The notes beneath the pieces were generated by a model. It worked only from the letters and a program-made list of their open reading frames with translations. It had not been told where the DNA came from and searched no databases. From assembly GCA_038243635.1 (NCBI GenBank), contig JBBSQW010000017.1, forward strand, positions 1-64,000: a stretch of 64,000 nt of DNA, written 5' to 3'. How positions within the stretch are numbered: position 1 is the first letter of the stretch; the number at the start of each line of letters is the position of its first letter. Made by a program: the position numbers and the translations under genes. This DNA comes from Pseudopedobacter sp038243635 (lineage in GTDB: Bacteria > Bacteroidota > Bacteroidia > Sphingobacteriales > Sphingobacteriaceae). This document shows, in pieces, positions 24,003 to 33,650 of this stretch.

Positions 24003-26426
24003 TTATTCTTTTAGAAACCCATACTCATAAACTTTTGGTTCGATCTTGCTCGAAAGTTGTTTTAACGTTTTTCTTAAATCTCCAATTAAACCTGTATAAG
24101 TTTCGTCGTCACTTTTATTATTCATTTTGCCCGCTTCATTTCTTCCCTGAAAGTGTTCACGAATGTCATGTAAAGAAGCATTTACGTTGCACTTTGGTTG
24201 TAAATGATAATATTTCCAAAGCTCACGACCAGCATTCATAACTTCTGTTGCTTCATGAGAAAATATAAGCCGTGTCGTTCGTTGACTTCGACTATCAAAT
24301 AAATCAATACTTCGTTCAACTTTCAACTTTCCATCGATGAATTTACTCATGAAATTGCTCTCAAATTTTTCTCTAGAATTCACTTCTTGTTCAGTAAACG
24401 GAATCCAATCATTGGTTTCAAATTTAGATTGAATGTTATTGCTGAAAAGCGTAAATATTAAACAATCATTCTGAAATATCGTATCTGTTTCCCAACCTTC
24501 GTTTGGATAAAGAAACTGATCTCTATCATTTAGCCAAGTTGCATCTACACAATGGCGAACAGCAAAATAGATTGCAGATTGAATCAAATTCTCAAATACA
24601 ATTGGTTTGTAATATGTTGATGTTTGGTTACTTTTATTTGACTGAATGAATACGCCAGTCGAGTTTTGAAAATCGTTACTATTACAGGTAAGGTAAGCTA
24701 TACGAGCGCTGCTGGTTTTCCAAGTCGGCCTTAACCAATCGTTAATGTTTTTTGTATCATCGTAACTATAGTAATTTTTTTGCCCGCCAAAACTGCCGTC
24801 TGAATTATAAACATCAGCTTTTGTATAACTGAACTGTTCTTTGATATCAGTATTCCAAATAAAAAAGCCAATAGGAAAAATTCCTTTTACATTATCAAAA
24901 GTGTTCGCAGGAACAACAAATACTGTTTCCAATTTCGCCAAAAAAATTTTTCTAAAATTAGAAAAATATGGCGCTTGCAGAATTTTCAAAGTTGAAAATT
25001 CTGCAAGCGCCACACCAGGTAGCTCTGCATAAACCCTTGCAAAAAACTGTACAAATAACTCTCTTTTTGCATAATCTTTAATCAATGAAGAATAGTTCTT
25101 ATGAGCTAAACTTTGATTAGACACATTAGCTTTATTGACACCTGAACCAACTCTTTGTTTTGTATTACCTGCTTCGGCGTAAGGGGGATTTATATATATA
25201 ACTAGTTTCTTTCGCTTTTCAGGGTCGTTAACTACAGCCTGTAATGGCAGAGGAAGTTTAGTGAAATCGTCATTTAAGAAATCAAACTGGAAAACGTGAT
25301 CATCCAACAAGTTTGCTCCGTTTTTTATTCGGTCATGTATCACTTCAACGTCTTGATTATCTAGTGTTGAAGCCCATATATTGTATTTATTAGTAAGTCC
25401 TGTCAAAAGATTTCCAGTTCCGGCGGCACAATCCCAAATGTAATATTCGTCTTGCCAATTTTCGCCCAAGGTATCTGTTAGATATTTCTGAGAGAGTTCA
25501 ACCCAGATGAGTGGCGTAAAAAAACTTCCTTTCCGCTCTCTAACATCTTGCGGTACAAGTAAATCTCTCCGCTCAACAATATAGTCCCAATATTCTTCCT
25601 TTGGCGGACGATCATATTTATTCCAAAATTGAGTATGTGCAATTTGTTTATCGTTGAAAGATGTTTCACTATGACTAAACAGGCCAGAGTCGCTTATTTT
25701 TCGGTCAAGCTCATAGTGGTCGTGTTTAAGTAAAACGAACAACTTTTCCTTTAGGGTGTTGTTTTTTTGAGAAAGTAAGTCGGCGAGATAAAAGTCGCCG
25801 TCAATAATTCCGCTTTTCTTTGCAATTTCCCAATTAACAGAAATTGTAGGCTTTACACTTTGTAACCACTTATTGTAAATGACCATAAAATTGTTTTTAT
25901 CAATCTTGGTCTTTGTCAAGCCTAATTTGCTAACAATAAAATTCCGTTTGATAAACTTTTTTAATTCTCTGTCATCGTCTAAATAGTTAAAAAGGAGTGT
26001 TTTCGTGTCAATTATTTCCCTTACGTTTTCGTAAATAAGTTTAAATTCTTTTGTTTCGTGATTTGATGGTGTTACATTCCAATTAAAATCATTTGTATAA
26101 AATACTTCGTGAATATCGTTATAAGGAATAAAGGCGATTTTTTCGCCGTCAAACGCTCCCAACATTGCAGGCGGTAAAAACTTGTCAAACGTTCTAGCTT
26201 TTCCAATAGTAAGTATCAACTGAACGATAGACTTGTAAATGTCAGAAGAACCTTTTTTTGCTTCTGCCCATAATAATGATTCTTGCTCAAATAATTCTTT
26301 TTGACTTTGATGCAAACAAACACTAAAGTCTACATTGCCAATAATTTTTGAGCAATCATAAAACCAAAAATAGTCTTGTGCTACTTTGTTTTTAAGTTCT
26401 TCTTCTCGAATGTTTTGAAACTTCAT
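24003..26426 (-). CDS. Solitary N6-adenine-type DNA methyltransferase
   Basis: An 807-residue protein. The SAM-binding motif WDCAAGTGNLLTGL lies near residue 330 and the catalytic motif INPPYAEAGN near 435. The preceding 300 residues contain no recognised nuclease motif, and the last 350 resemble a target-recognition region as in type IIG or type I-like enzymes. No restriction nuclease or specificity gene is adjacent, so it is an orphan, or its partner function is fused in unrecognised form. It starts downstream of an inverted repeat (GTCGAC-type), and a perfect 44-bp palindrome lies inside the coding sequence. Reading frame intact. Confidence 0.82.
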   Translation of the reverse strand: MKFQNIREEELKNKVAQDYFWFYDCSKIIGNVDFSVCLHQSQKELFEQESLLWAEAKKGSSDIYKSIVQLILTIGKARTFDKFLPPAMLGAFDGEKIAFIPYNDIHEVFYTNDFNWNVTPSNHETKEFKLIYENVREIIDTKTLLFNYLDDDRELKKFIKRNFIVSKLGLTKTKIDKNNFMVIYNKWLQSVKPTISVNWEIAKKSGIIDGDFYLADLLSQKNNTLKEKLFVLLKHDHYELDRKISDSGLFSHSETSFNDKQIAHTQFWNKYDRPPKEEYWDYIVERRDLLVPQDVRERKGSFFTPLIWVELSQKYLTDTLGENWQDEYYIWDCAAGTGNLLTGLTNKYNIWASTLDNQDVEVIHDRIKNGANLLDDHVFQFDFLNDDFTKLPLPLQAVVNDPEKRKKLVIYINPPYAEAGNTKQRVGSGVNKANVSNQSLAHKNYSSLIKDYAKRELFVQFFARVYAELPGVALAEFSTLKILQAPYFSNFRKIFLAKLETVFVVPANTFDNVKGIFPIGFFIWNTDIKEQFSYTKADVYNSDGSFGGQKNYYSYDDTKNINDWLRPTWKTSSARIAYLTCNSNDFQNSTGVFIQSNKSNQTSTYYKPIVFENLIQSAIYFAVRHCVDATWLNDRDQFLYPNEGWETDTIFQNDCLIFTLFSNNIQSKFETNDWIPFTEQEVNSREKFESNFMSKFIDGKLKVERSIDLFDSRSQRTTRLIFSHEATEVMNAGRELWKYYHLQPKCNVNASLHDIREHFQGRNEAGKMNNKSDDETYTGLIGDLRKTLKQLSSKIEPKVYEYGFLKE
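24969..25012. repeat. Perfect 44-bp palindrome inside the methyltransferase gene
   Basis: Arms of 21 bases pair perfectly (each begins or ends with GGCGCTTGCAGAATTTTCAA or its complement) around a two-base centre AG. The match stops at base 22. It encodes the stretch ALAEFSTLKILQAP of the methyltransferase, so it must serve coding as well. Confidence 0.9.
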
Positions 26427-26443
26427 TTATCGGTTTTGATATA

Positions 26444-26468
26444 AACTGTCGACAAAATGTCGACGGTT
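26444..26468. promoter_or_regulatory. GTCGAC inverted repeat upstream of the methyltransferase
   Basis: AACTGTCGAC and GTCGACGGTT form ten-base arms (one G-T pair) around AAAAT, 17 bases upstream of the start codon. Possible operator, or hairpin in the leader; no protein partner is known from sequence. Confidence 0.4.
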
Positions 26469-26548
26469 GTAAAACAATTTCTCTTAATCTATTCTATCGC
26501 TGTTAAACCGTACGATTTTTTCGTAAGGTTCAATCACCTTACAAACTC

Positions 26549-29362
26549 CTAATGCGCCTCTAACCAATTCAAACCTTCTCCAACTTCTACAACCAACGGC
26601 ACCTTAGTTTTAATCGCATTCTCCATCCTGCCTTTAATAATCTCCTTCATTTGCTCCTTCTCCGACAACAGCACATCAAAAACCAATTCATCATGCACTT
26701 GCATCGTCATTTTTGATTGTAGTTTTTGGTCGATGATGTCTTTGTGGATTTGGATCATCGCAATTTTAATCATGTCCGCAGCTGAACCTTGGATTGGGGC
26801 ATTAATGGCATTTCGTTCTGCAAAACCACGAACCGTTTGGTTTGCGGAGTTAATGTCTCGCAAATATCGTCGTCTGCCCATAATAGTTTCTACATAACCG
26901 TTTTCACGGGCGAAATTCATGGTATCTGCCATGTACTTTTTGATACCTGCGTACTGCTCAAAATAGTTTTCAATGATTTCTGCAGCTTCTTTCCTCGGAA
27001 TACCTAAAGTTTGTGAAAGCCCAAAAGCGGACTGACCGTAGATAATCCCAAAGTTTACTGCTTTTGCATTTCGGCGCTGGTCGGATGTGACTTCTTCTAA
27101 CGTAATTCCGTAAACTTTTGCAGCTGTCGCGGTGTGGATATCCAGACCTTGCGTAAAGGCTTCCATCATATTTGGGTCTTCGCTGATCTCCGCAATAATG
27201 CGTAATTCAATCTGCGAATAATCTGCGGAAAGCAAAATATGGTTTTCATCTCTCGGGATAAATGCTTTTCGCACTTCACGACCACGAGCCGTTCTGATAG
27301 GAATGTTTTGCAAGTTTGGGTTGTTAGAACTTAATCTTCCTGTTGCCGCGACTGCTTGGTTGTAAGAAGTATGTACTCTGCCTGTTCGTGAGTTAACCAA
27401 CTGAGGCAAAGCATCTACGTACGTAGATTTTAGTTTACACAACTGCCTAAAATCTACAATATCCTGCACAATATCAGACTTTGGCGCTAACGCCATCAAA
27501 ATATCTTCGCCAGTTTGATATTGCCCAGTTTTTGTTTTCTTGGCTTTATCATCGAGTTTTAGCTTATCAAATAGAACTTCGCCCAACTGTTTTGGAGAAG
27601 CTAAATTAAATTTTACGCCTGCTTTTTCATAAACGGAAGCTTCTAAACGGGTAATGTCTTTTTCTAGCTCCAGCGAATAATTTTGAAGTTGTACCATGTC
27701 AATCCGGACACCTTCAATCTCCATATCCGCCAAAACGTAAACCAGTGGATTTTCAACTTCTGAAACTAATTTTAAAGCATTAGACTCCTTCAACATCGGT
27801 GTGAAAACATCATGCAGTTGTAAGGTAATATCCGCATCCTCTCCGGCATATTCTGTTACGATTTCCACTTCTACATCACGCATTGTACCTTGGTTTTTTC
27901 CTTTTTTACCAATCAACTCGGTAATGGAAACCGGCGTATAACCCAAATAATTTTCTGCCAAAACATCCATACCGTGGCGAGTATCTGGATCTAAAACGTA
28001 ATGCGCCAACATCGTGTCAAACAGTTCGCCAGCAACTTCAATCCCGTACCATTTTAAAATGAGGATGTCGTACTTGATGTTTTGTCCTATTTTTTTGATG
28101 GATGGATTTTGCAATACACCAACAAATTCGTGAGCTATTTTTTTGGCTTCTTCCTGATTTTCAGGAACGGGAATATAGTAAGCCTCGCCAACTTTAAAGC
28201 TGAAAGAAAGCCCGACTAACTCAGCATTGTTAGCGTCAATACCAGTGGTTTCTGTATCAAAACTGATGGCTTTCTGTTTTTCTAACAGTCGAATGAGTTC
28301 TGCTCGCTTTGCTTCATCATCTATTAAATGATAAGTGTGATCGACGTTTTCTATGTTTTTTCCGCCTTCTACAAAAGTTCCAGCTTGTGCTGGCGTAATG
28401 TTAATATTGGTGATTCCCTGCGGTTCGGTTGGTTTGCCAAATAAATCCATTTGTGCGCTGGTGCTTCCTTTAACATCCGAAATGCTAAAATCTTCCCCAA
28501 AAACCCGACGACCTAAAGTCCTAAATTCTAACTCCGCAAAAAGCGGTTCCAATTTTTCTTTATCCGGCGGACCAATCCTGTAACTTTCCTCATGAAACTC
28601 CACTGGAGCATTCAATAATATGGTTGCTAGTTTTTTCGAAAGCAACCCTTGCTCTGCAAAATTTTCGACGTTTTCTTTTTGCTTTCCTTTTAATTCGTGA
28701 CTATGGGCTATAATATTTTCCATCGAGCCATAAGTTTTAATCAAGCTTTTTGCAGTTTTTTCTCCAATTCCGGGGATACCAGGAATATTGTCCACAGCAT
28801 CGCCCCAAAGACCTAAAATATCAATTACTTGGTGCACATGCTCAATTTCCCATTTTTCCAGTACCTCTTTTACGCCCAAAATTTCCATTCCGTTCCCCAT
28901 GCGGGCAGGCTTGTACATAAAAATATTTTCAGAAACCAGCTGTGCAAAATCCTTATCGGGTGTCATGCAGTAAACGGTAAACCCTTCTTTTTCGGCTTGT
29001 TTGGCTAAAGTTCCAATCACGTCATCAGCCTCAAAACCGTCTGAGGTAATTAAAGGAATGTTAAAACCTTCTATCAATTTAAAAACATGAGGCAAAGCGG
29101 CAGAAAGATCCTCTGGCATCGCTTGGCGTTGTGCTTTATAAGCTTCATACTCAATATGTCTTTCTGTGGGCGCCGCCGTATCAAAAACGACGGCAATATG
29201 AGATGGTTTTTCTTTCTTTAAAACCTCTAACAAAGTATTGGTGAAACCCATTACGGCTGATGTATTAATACCATTTGAGGTAAACCTTGGATTTTTACTT
29301 AATGCAAAATGTGCTCGGTAAACCAGCGCCATTCCGTCTAAAAGAAAGAGTTTTTTTGACAT
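26549..29362 (-). CDS. polA: DNA polymerase I
   Basis: The 937-residue enzyme has all three domains: 5' nuclease (about 1-290, with KKLFLLDGMALVYRAHFAL and IPGIPGIGEKTA), a 3'-5' exonuclease-like domain (about 330-530, SFDTETTGID with Asp and Glu kept), and the polymerase (about 560-937: TGRLSSNNPNLQNIP, LSADYSQIELRI with the first catalytic Asp, RRNAKAVNFGIIYG and MQVHDELVFDV). It fills gaps in repair and removes Okazaki primers. Single gene with a likely promoter just upstream. Confidence 0.98.
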   Translation of the reverse strand: MSKKLFLLDGMALVYRAHFALSKNPRFTSNGINTSAVMGFTNTLLEVLKKEKPSHIAVVFDTAAPTERHIEYEAYKAQRQAMPEDLSAALPHVFKLIEGFNIPLITSDGFEADDVIGTLAKQAEKEGFTVYCMTPDKDFAQLVSENIFMYKPARMGNGMEILGVKEVLEKWEIEHVHQVIDILGLWGDAVDNIPGIPGIGEKTAKSLIKTYGSMENIIAHSHELKGKQKENVENFAEQGLLSKKLATILLNAPVEFHEESYRIGPPDKEKLEPLFAELEFRTLGRRVFGEDFSISDVKGSTSAQMDLFGKPTEPQGITNINITPAQAGTFVEGGKNIENVDHTYHLIDDEAKRAELIRLLEKQKAISFDTETTGIDANNAELVGLSFSFKVGEAYYIPVPENQEEAKKIAHEFVGVLQNPSIKKIGQNIKYDILILKWYGIEVAGELFDTMLAHYVLDPDTRHGMDVLAENYLGYTPVSITELIGKKGKNQGTMRDVEVEIVTEYAGEDADITLQLHDVFTPMLKESNALKLVSEVENPLVYVLADMEIEGVRIDMVQLQNYSLELEKDITRLEASVYEKAGVKFNLASPKQLGEVLFDKLKLDDKAKKTKTGQYQTGEDILMALAPKSDIVQDIVDFRQLCKLKSTYVDALPQLVNSRTGRVHTSYNQAVAATGRLSSNNPNLQNIPIRTARGREVRKAFIPRDENHILLSADYSQIELRIIAEISEDPNMMEAFTQGLDIHTATAAKVYGITLEEVTSDQRRNAKAVNFGIIYGQSAFGLSQTLGIPRKEAAEIIENYFEQYAGIKKYMADTMNFARENGYVETIMGRRRYLRDINSANQTVRGFAERNAINAPIQGSAADMIKIAMIQIHKDIIDQKLQSKMTMQVHDELVFDVLLSEKEQMKEIIKGRMENAIKTKVPLVVEVGEGLNWLEAH

Positions 29363-29399
29363 TTTATTTTTATTGATATCCTTAAAAAAGGGGTTTTCC

Positions 29400-29407
29400 C
29401 AAATTTA
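29400..29407 (-). promoter_or_regulatory. Possible -7 box for polA
   Basis: On the minus strand it reads TAAATTTG, matching TAnnTTTG, 38 bases upstream of the polA start. No clear -33 box. Confidence 0.4.
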
Positions 29408-29842
29408 ATATTTTGAAGAAGAATTGTGGTTTCTTTTTGTGATGAAATGTTTTTTGTTTTGTTAGGATTGATTTTTCTGGCTTACATTACTTGCACTGTT
29501 CTTTTTCAACCGTCTTTGCGAGGAGTGCAACGACGTGGCAATCTCTGCAATAATTTGAGATGGCTATTGGTAACGTTTGTTCTCGCTGGTTTAATCTTTA
29601 GTCTAAACAGGGTCTTTCGCAGAAGACCCTGCGCTTTCAAAAATTTGAGAGTAAATAGATTTGTTTCTTGGGGAAAATAGGCTAGTGCAAATGAACTTTC
29701 AGATCTCTCCTACCGTCGAGATGACGAGGGGATAGCTGGTGAAGATTGTTTTAAAAAAGCAATTTGATGGACACATAAAATTCAGACAAGCCTGAACACA
29801 AAGTCAAAATGTCGATATAAAGTTAATAACAACTAAAATAAC
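29408..29842. repeat. Intergenic region with dispersed repeats and a hairpin
   Basis: No gene is supported. It contains GTCTTTGCGAGGAGTGCAAC... words at 29511-29563 (the same family as the TCATTGCGAGGC repeat at 56251), a strong hairpin CAGGGTCTT/AAGACCCTG at 29608-29631, and at 29698-29735 another repeat with CTCTCCTACCGTCGAGATGA. Repeats of this wording recur between genes in Pedobacter-like genomes as I recall. Confidence 0.6.
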
Positions 29843-30985
29843 CTAAGCCACCTCAGTTTTACTTAACGCAATCACCTCATTATAAAAATCCTCATACATA
29901 GGCAAAATATGGTTTAAATCGAATTGCTTCGCTCTAGCTAGTGCATTTTCTTTAAACTCAGCCAAGCGCTCATCATTTTGCAAGATATATATAGCGTGTT
30001 TTGCCATTCCGTCTATATCACCAACGTTATCCATAAAGCCAGTAACGCCATCAATATTTAATTCGGGTAAACCACCGGTATTTGAGGAAACAACAGGTAC
30101 TTTACAAGCCATCGCCTCCAAAGCAGCCAGTCCGAAACTTTCAGAAGCGGAAGGCATTAAAAATAAATCCGAAACAGAAAGAATTTCTTCAACGGCATCC
30201 TGTTTGCCTAAAAAGCGTACATGTTCACAAATTCCTAATTCTCTACAAATTTGCTCACAATTCACACGTTCAGGTCCATCACCCACCATCAAAAGCTTTG
30301 CTGGGATTTCCTTTAAAACTTGTTCAAAAATATGCACAACATCTTGCGTACGTTTTACTTTTCTAAAGTTTGAGGTATGTGCTAAAATCCGCTCGCCTTG
30401 GGGTGCAATTGCCTTTTTGAAATGATCTTTTGGCTTCAGCGTAAAGCGATTATGATCAATAAAATTTGGGATTACCCTAATATCTTTGGTAATCTCGAAA
30501 TGGTCGTAAGTTGATTTTTTTAAATCTTCTGAAACCGCAGTTACGCCGTCAGACTTGTTAATAGAGAAAGTAACCACAGGTTTATAGGTAACATCGCGAC
30601 CTACCAAAGTAATATCTGTACCGTGTAAGGTTGTAATTACAGGAATGTGAATATTGAATGTTGCTAATATTTGCTTTGCCATAAACGCGGCTGAAGCATG
30701 TGGAATTGCGTAGTGAACGTGTAAAATATCCAACTTTTCAAATCGAACTACGTCAACCATCTTGCTAGACAATGCTAGCTCATAAGGTGCATAATCAAAA
30801 AGGGGATAGTTAGATACAGATACTTCATGGTAAAAAAGGTTCTCCGAAAAAAAATCTAATCTTGCAGGCTGGCTGTAAGTGATAAAATGGACTTGGTGAC
30901 CATTATCGGCAAGCGCTTTACCTAATTCTGTAGCAACTACGCCACTACCGCCAAAAGTTGGATAACAAACAATCCCTATTTTCAT
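29843..30985 (-). CDS. bshA: N-acetyl-alpha-D-glucosaminyl L-malate synthase (bacillithiol synthesis)
   Basis: A 380-residue GT4 glycosyltransferase that joins GlcNAc from UDP-GlcNAc to malate, the first step to bacillithiol. The start KIGIVCYPTFGGSGVVATEL is typical of BshA, with GTDITLVGRD and VSNYPLFDYAPYELALSSK characteristic of the family and EX7E-type Glu residues in SASESFGLAALEAMACK. Other bsh genes are not in the window. Single gene on the minus strand with its own likely promoter. Confidence 0.94.
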   Translation of the reverse strand: MKIGIVCYPTFGGSGVVATELGKALADNGHQVHFITYSQPARLDFFSENLFYHEVSVSNYPLFDYAPYELALSSKMVDVVRFEKLDILHVHYAIPHASAAFMAKQILATFNIHIPVITTLHGTDITLVGRDVTYKPVVTFSINKSDGVTAVSEDLKKSTYDHFEITKDIRVIPNFIDHNRFTLKPKDHFKKAIAPQGERILAHTSNFRKVKRTQDVVHIFEQVLKEIPAKLLMVGDGPERVNCEQICRELGICEHVRFLGKQDAVEEILSVSDLFLMPSASESFGLAALEAMACKVPVVSSNTGGLPELNIDGVTGFMDNVGDIDGMAKHAIYILQNDERLAEFKENALARAKQFDLNHILPMYEDFYNEVIALSKTEVA

Positions 30986-31010
30986 TTATATTTTTGTTGA
31001 ATAACGAGCA

Positions 31011-31018
31011 CAAAACTA
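31011..31018 (-). promoter_or_regulatory. Possible -7 box for bshA
   Basis: On the minus strand it reads TAGTTTTG, 26 bases upstream of the bshA start. A -33 box is not obvious. Confidence 0.35.
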
Positions 31019-31098
31019 ACGGTTTTTGCCATGGAGTTAAGTAACGTTAATGTAAGAAAACAAGCTATTTCTACCCATTAACTTAGCGCTTTCCAATG

Positions 31099-31584
31099 TT
31101 ATTGGTTAGGCGTAAAGTTTATTTTGGAGTTAAGATCGCCAAGTTTTGATTGCGTTTTTGCAATATCTTTTTGGTAATCTTTAACGTTTTCATTGGCGTC
31201 GCTCAGGCTTTTGTTAAGCTTTAAAGCTCTCTTGGCATCGCTTGCTGCGTTTCTCGCTGCTCTGTCTGCTTTTTTTGCATCTCTGCTATCTCCAGGGTTT
31301 TTAGAAACATCTTCAGATTTTTTACTTGCTTCAGCTGCAGACTTACTTGCTCGCTCATTCGCTTTGTTCACATCAGCCACTAAAGAATTTACATTGGCAA
31401 GCTCTTTTTCTAGCAATAAATTAAGCTTGTTTAATTTTGTGTTAAGCTCTAAAACATCTTTTTGAGCTTCTAAACGCTGAACTTCTGGACTAACTATTTT
31501 CTTTGAACATGATGTTATGAAAAGCGTGATCATAACGACCATCATCACCTTAGAAAGGCTATTTTTCAGTGTAAATTTTCGCAT
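31099..31584 (-). CDS. Coiled-coil lipoprotein
   Basis: A 161-residue protein. A signal sequence ends in FITSCSKK, giving a lipidated Cys at about residue 27. The rest is almost all charged and Ala-rich heptads (KANERASKSAAEASKKSEDV, KKADRAARNAASDAKRALKL), so one or two long coiled coils are expected, reminiscent of Lpp-like or spacer lipoproteins. No catalytic motif. It follows the serine hydrolase gene on the same strand with a 38-bp gap. Confidence 0.65.
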   Translation of the reverse strand: MRKFTLKNSLSKVMMVVMITLFITSCSKKIVSPEVQRLEAQKDVLELNTKLNKLNLLLEKELANVNSLVADVNKANERASKSAAEASKKSEDVSKNPGDSRDAKKADRAARNAASDAKRALKLNKSLSDANENVKDYQKDIAKTQSKLGDLNSKINFTPNQ

Positions 31585-31622
31585 AATGTAGTGTTAACAA
31601 ATACCAAGCCTTTTTGTTCGTA

Positions 31623-33431
31623 TTATTTCGCTTTTTGTATCGCGTTATAAATTACATCCTGTATGCGAGGGCGAATATCTAAAGTAGAAAGCTTATTATT
31701 AACTCCCGGATTTACCCTGTTAGAAAGAAAAATATACACCAAATTCACTTTTGGATCAACCCAAACAGCTGTGCCAGTGTAACCTGTATGTCCAAAAGTT
31801 TGGGATGAAGCAAGTTTAGACGGGTATCCGTTTTTAGAATTTGGATCCCATCGGTCGAAGCCTAAACCACGCCTACTTACATCAGACTGCTTGGCAGTAA
31901 AAAGCTCAACTGTTTTAGGTTTAAAATAGCTTTTGCCGCCGTAATTTCCTTTGTCTAAAAGCATTTGGTATAGGATTGCCAAATCAGAGGCGTTGGAAAA
32001 TAAGCCGGCATGCCCGGCTACACCACCAACCATTGCAGCACCTTGATCATGCACATAACCCCATAAAAGTGTTTTTCGGAAATACGAATCTTGTTCTGTA
32101 GGTACAATTTGCGATTTTAAGAATCGATAACGGGGATTGAAACCAGTGGTGTACATTCCCAATGGTTTGTAAAAGTTTTCCGAAACGTAATTTTCTAAAG
32201 GTTTTTGGGTGATAGTTTCTAAAACCTCCTTCATAAAATACATACTTAAATCGCTATAAACATACTTCCCGCGGTTGGTAATTCGGCTTTTAAGCATCTG
32301 TTGCCACATTATGTCTTTATAATAACTCTTTTCCATAAAAAAACTATCGGCCACTTTAACGTTGTAAGTTTCAGAAGAGTCTCTACTGAAATCTTGAGGC
32401 TTTAGCTTTGCATAAAACGGAATAAAGGGGATTAGTCCCGCTTGGTGCAATAAGAATTCGCGAACTTTGATATTACTTTTATCGGTGTTTTTTGTTTGCG
32501 CCAAATAAGTGCTTATCGCTGTATCTAAATTAAGTTTATTGTTTTCATAAAGTTTCATGGCCTCCATTGTAGTTGCCGATGTTTTGGTAATAGATGCTAA
32601 ATCAAAAATATCATCTACCCGTTCCTTCTGTGCATCCTTGTCGTAAGTATGTGTTCCGTAAGCTCTATTAAAAATCACTTTCCCGTCCTTCGCAACCAAT
32701 ACCACGCAACCGGGCGTTGCTTTTTTATTAATAGCTTCTGCCGCAATGGCATCAATTTGTTTGAGATCTTCAATATTTATCCCAACCTCTTCGGGTACAG
32801 TATATTTTAATCTGATTTTAGCTATCCTGCTTCCGGCGCCAGCCTGGTACTTTTCGGTATAACTTTGTGTCAATACGGCTTGTGTTTCTGTACCGCCAAA
32901 AATGAGCTGCGCACTAAAATCTGCACTTTCATTAGTATGTAACGGAGACCAAATTATAGGAGCGTTAATATTGTCTAATTTCGTCAAGCTTTTAGCATCT
33001 CCAAAAAGTGCAATAATTAAGTCTTTTTTTCTATCGAGTTTAGCGATTAACTCTTGTACATCCGTATTAAAAACAGAAACATCCGATAAGGTTATAATTA
33101 CCGTATTGTGATATTTTAAATCGTCCAATAATTTATTGAATTCCTGATTTGCGCAATAAGTATTGCCGTTAAAGGCCTCTGTTTTACTGTATTTGTTTAA
33201 AAGACTATCAAAAACTAGAAAGTGGCTAAAGCCTAAATCAATAACAGCAATGTTTTGTTTCTCCAAGTTTTTAAGCGGAATTATAGCCGATTCGTTATTT
33301 AAAACGACAGTACTTTCACCCGCACTTTTAAATTTGGTAAGCCAGTTCTCACTTTCTACGTGATCTTGTCCGCAAGAGAAAAGCGTGAAACAACATATAA
33401 ATGCATGGAGTAATAATAATTTTTTAATCAT
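31623..33431 (-). CDS. Beta-lactamase-family serine hydrolase with GH3 C-terminal-like domain
   Basis: The product (602 residues from the ATG at 33431) begins with a lipoprotein signal (FTLFSCGQ). Residues about 25-180 resemble the C-terminal sandwich domain of GH3 glycosidases without its catalytic barrel (ESAIIPLKNLEKQNIAVIDLG). Residues about 205-600 are a serine beta-lactamase/esterase fold: DLASITKTSAT carries the SxxK nucleophile, YSDLS is the second motif and FGHTGYTGT the third. Full-length relatives in Bacteroidetes fuse a complete GH3 with this hydrolase; this one appears to lack the GH3 barrel. Probable envelope or cell-wall-related role. Confidence 0.85.
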   Translation of the reverse strand: MIKKLLLLHAFICCFTLFSCGQDHVESENWLTKFKSAGESTVVLNNESAIIPLKNLEKQNIAVIDLGFSHFLVFDSLLNKYSKTEAFNGNTYCANQEFNKLLDDLKYHNTVIITLSDVSVFNTDVQELIAKLDRKKDLIIALFGDAKSLTKLDNINAPIIWSPLHTNESADFSAQLIFGGTETQAVLTQSYTEKYQAGAGSRIAKIRLKYTVPEEVGINIEDLKQIDAIAAEAINKKATPGCVVLVAKDGKVIFNRAYGTHTYDKDAQKERVDDIFDLASITKTSATTMEAMKLYENNKLNLDTAISTYLAQTKNTDKSNIKVREFLLHQAGLIPFIPFYAKLKPQDFSRDSSETYNVKVADSFFMEKSYYKDIMWQQMLKSRITNRGKYVYSDLSMYFMKEVLETITQKPLENYVSENFYKPLGMYTTGFNPRYRFLKSQIVPTEQDSYFRKTLLWGYVHDQGAAMVGGVAGHAGLFSNASDLAILYQMLLDKGNYGGKSYFKPKTVELFTAKQSDVSRRGLGFDRWDPNSKNGYPSKLASSQTFGHTGYTGTAVWVDPKVNLVYIFLSNRVNPGVNNKLSTLDIRPRIQDVIYNAIQKAK

Positions 33432-33635
33432 TTGATATAATTTTCGGCGGGAGCTATTAAAATAAAATTTTGTGATCATCATTTATTCTATGCGAAGGAT
33501 TCTATTTCGCTATAAAAGCATGGAAATTTGCGGGCAAATTTAATAAATTTATAAAGATAGCCGACGAAAAAGATGAGCCAAGCGTTAAAATTTGTGAATT
33601 CTGGTAGTGTCAATTAATGCCCTCAAAAATTTGCT

Positions 33636-33643
33636 TATTTTTG
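33636..33643 (+). promoter_or_regulatory. -7 box at the mutL start
   Basis: TATTTTTG lies only 8 bases ahead of the mutL ATG. With the usual spacing the transcript would start at or beside the start codon, so mutL mRNA may be leaderless. Confidence 0.45.
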
Positions 33644-33650
33644 CGCCCAC

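Noticed and set aside
29426..29680. 84-residue plus-strand frame downstream of polA
   Set aside because: It runs through dispersed intergenic repeats and a hairpin, with no protein-like features beyond a hydrophobic start.
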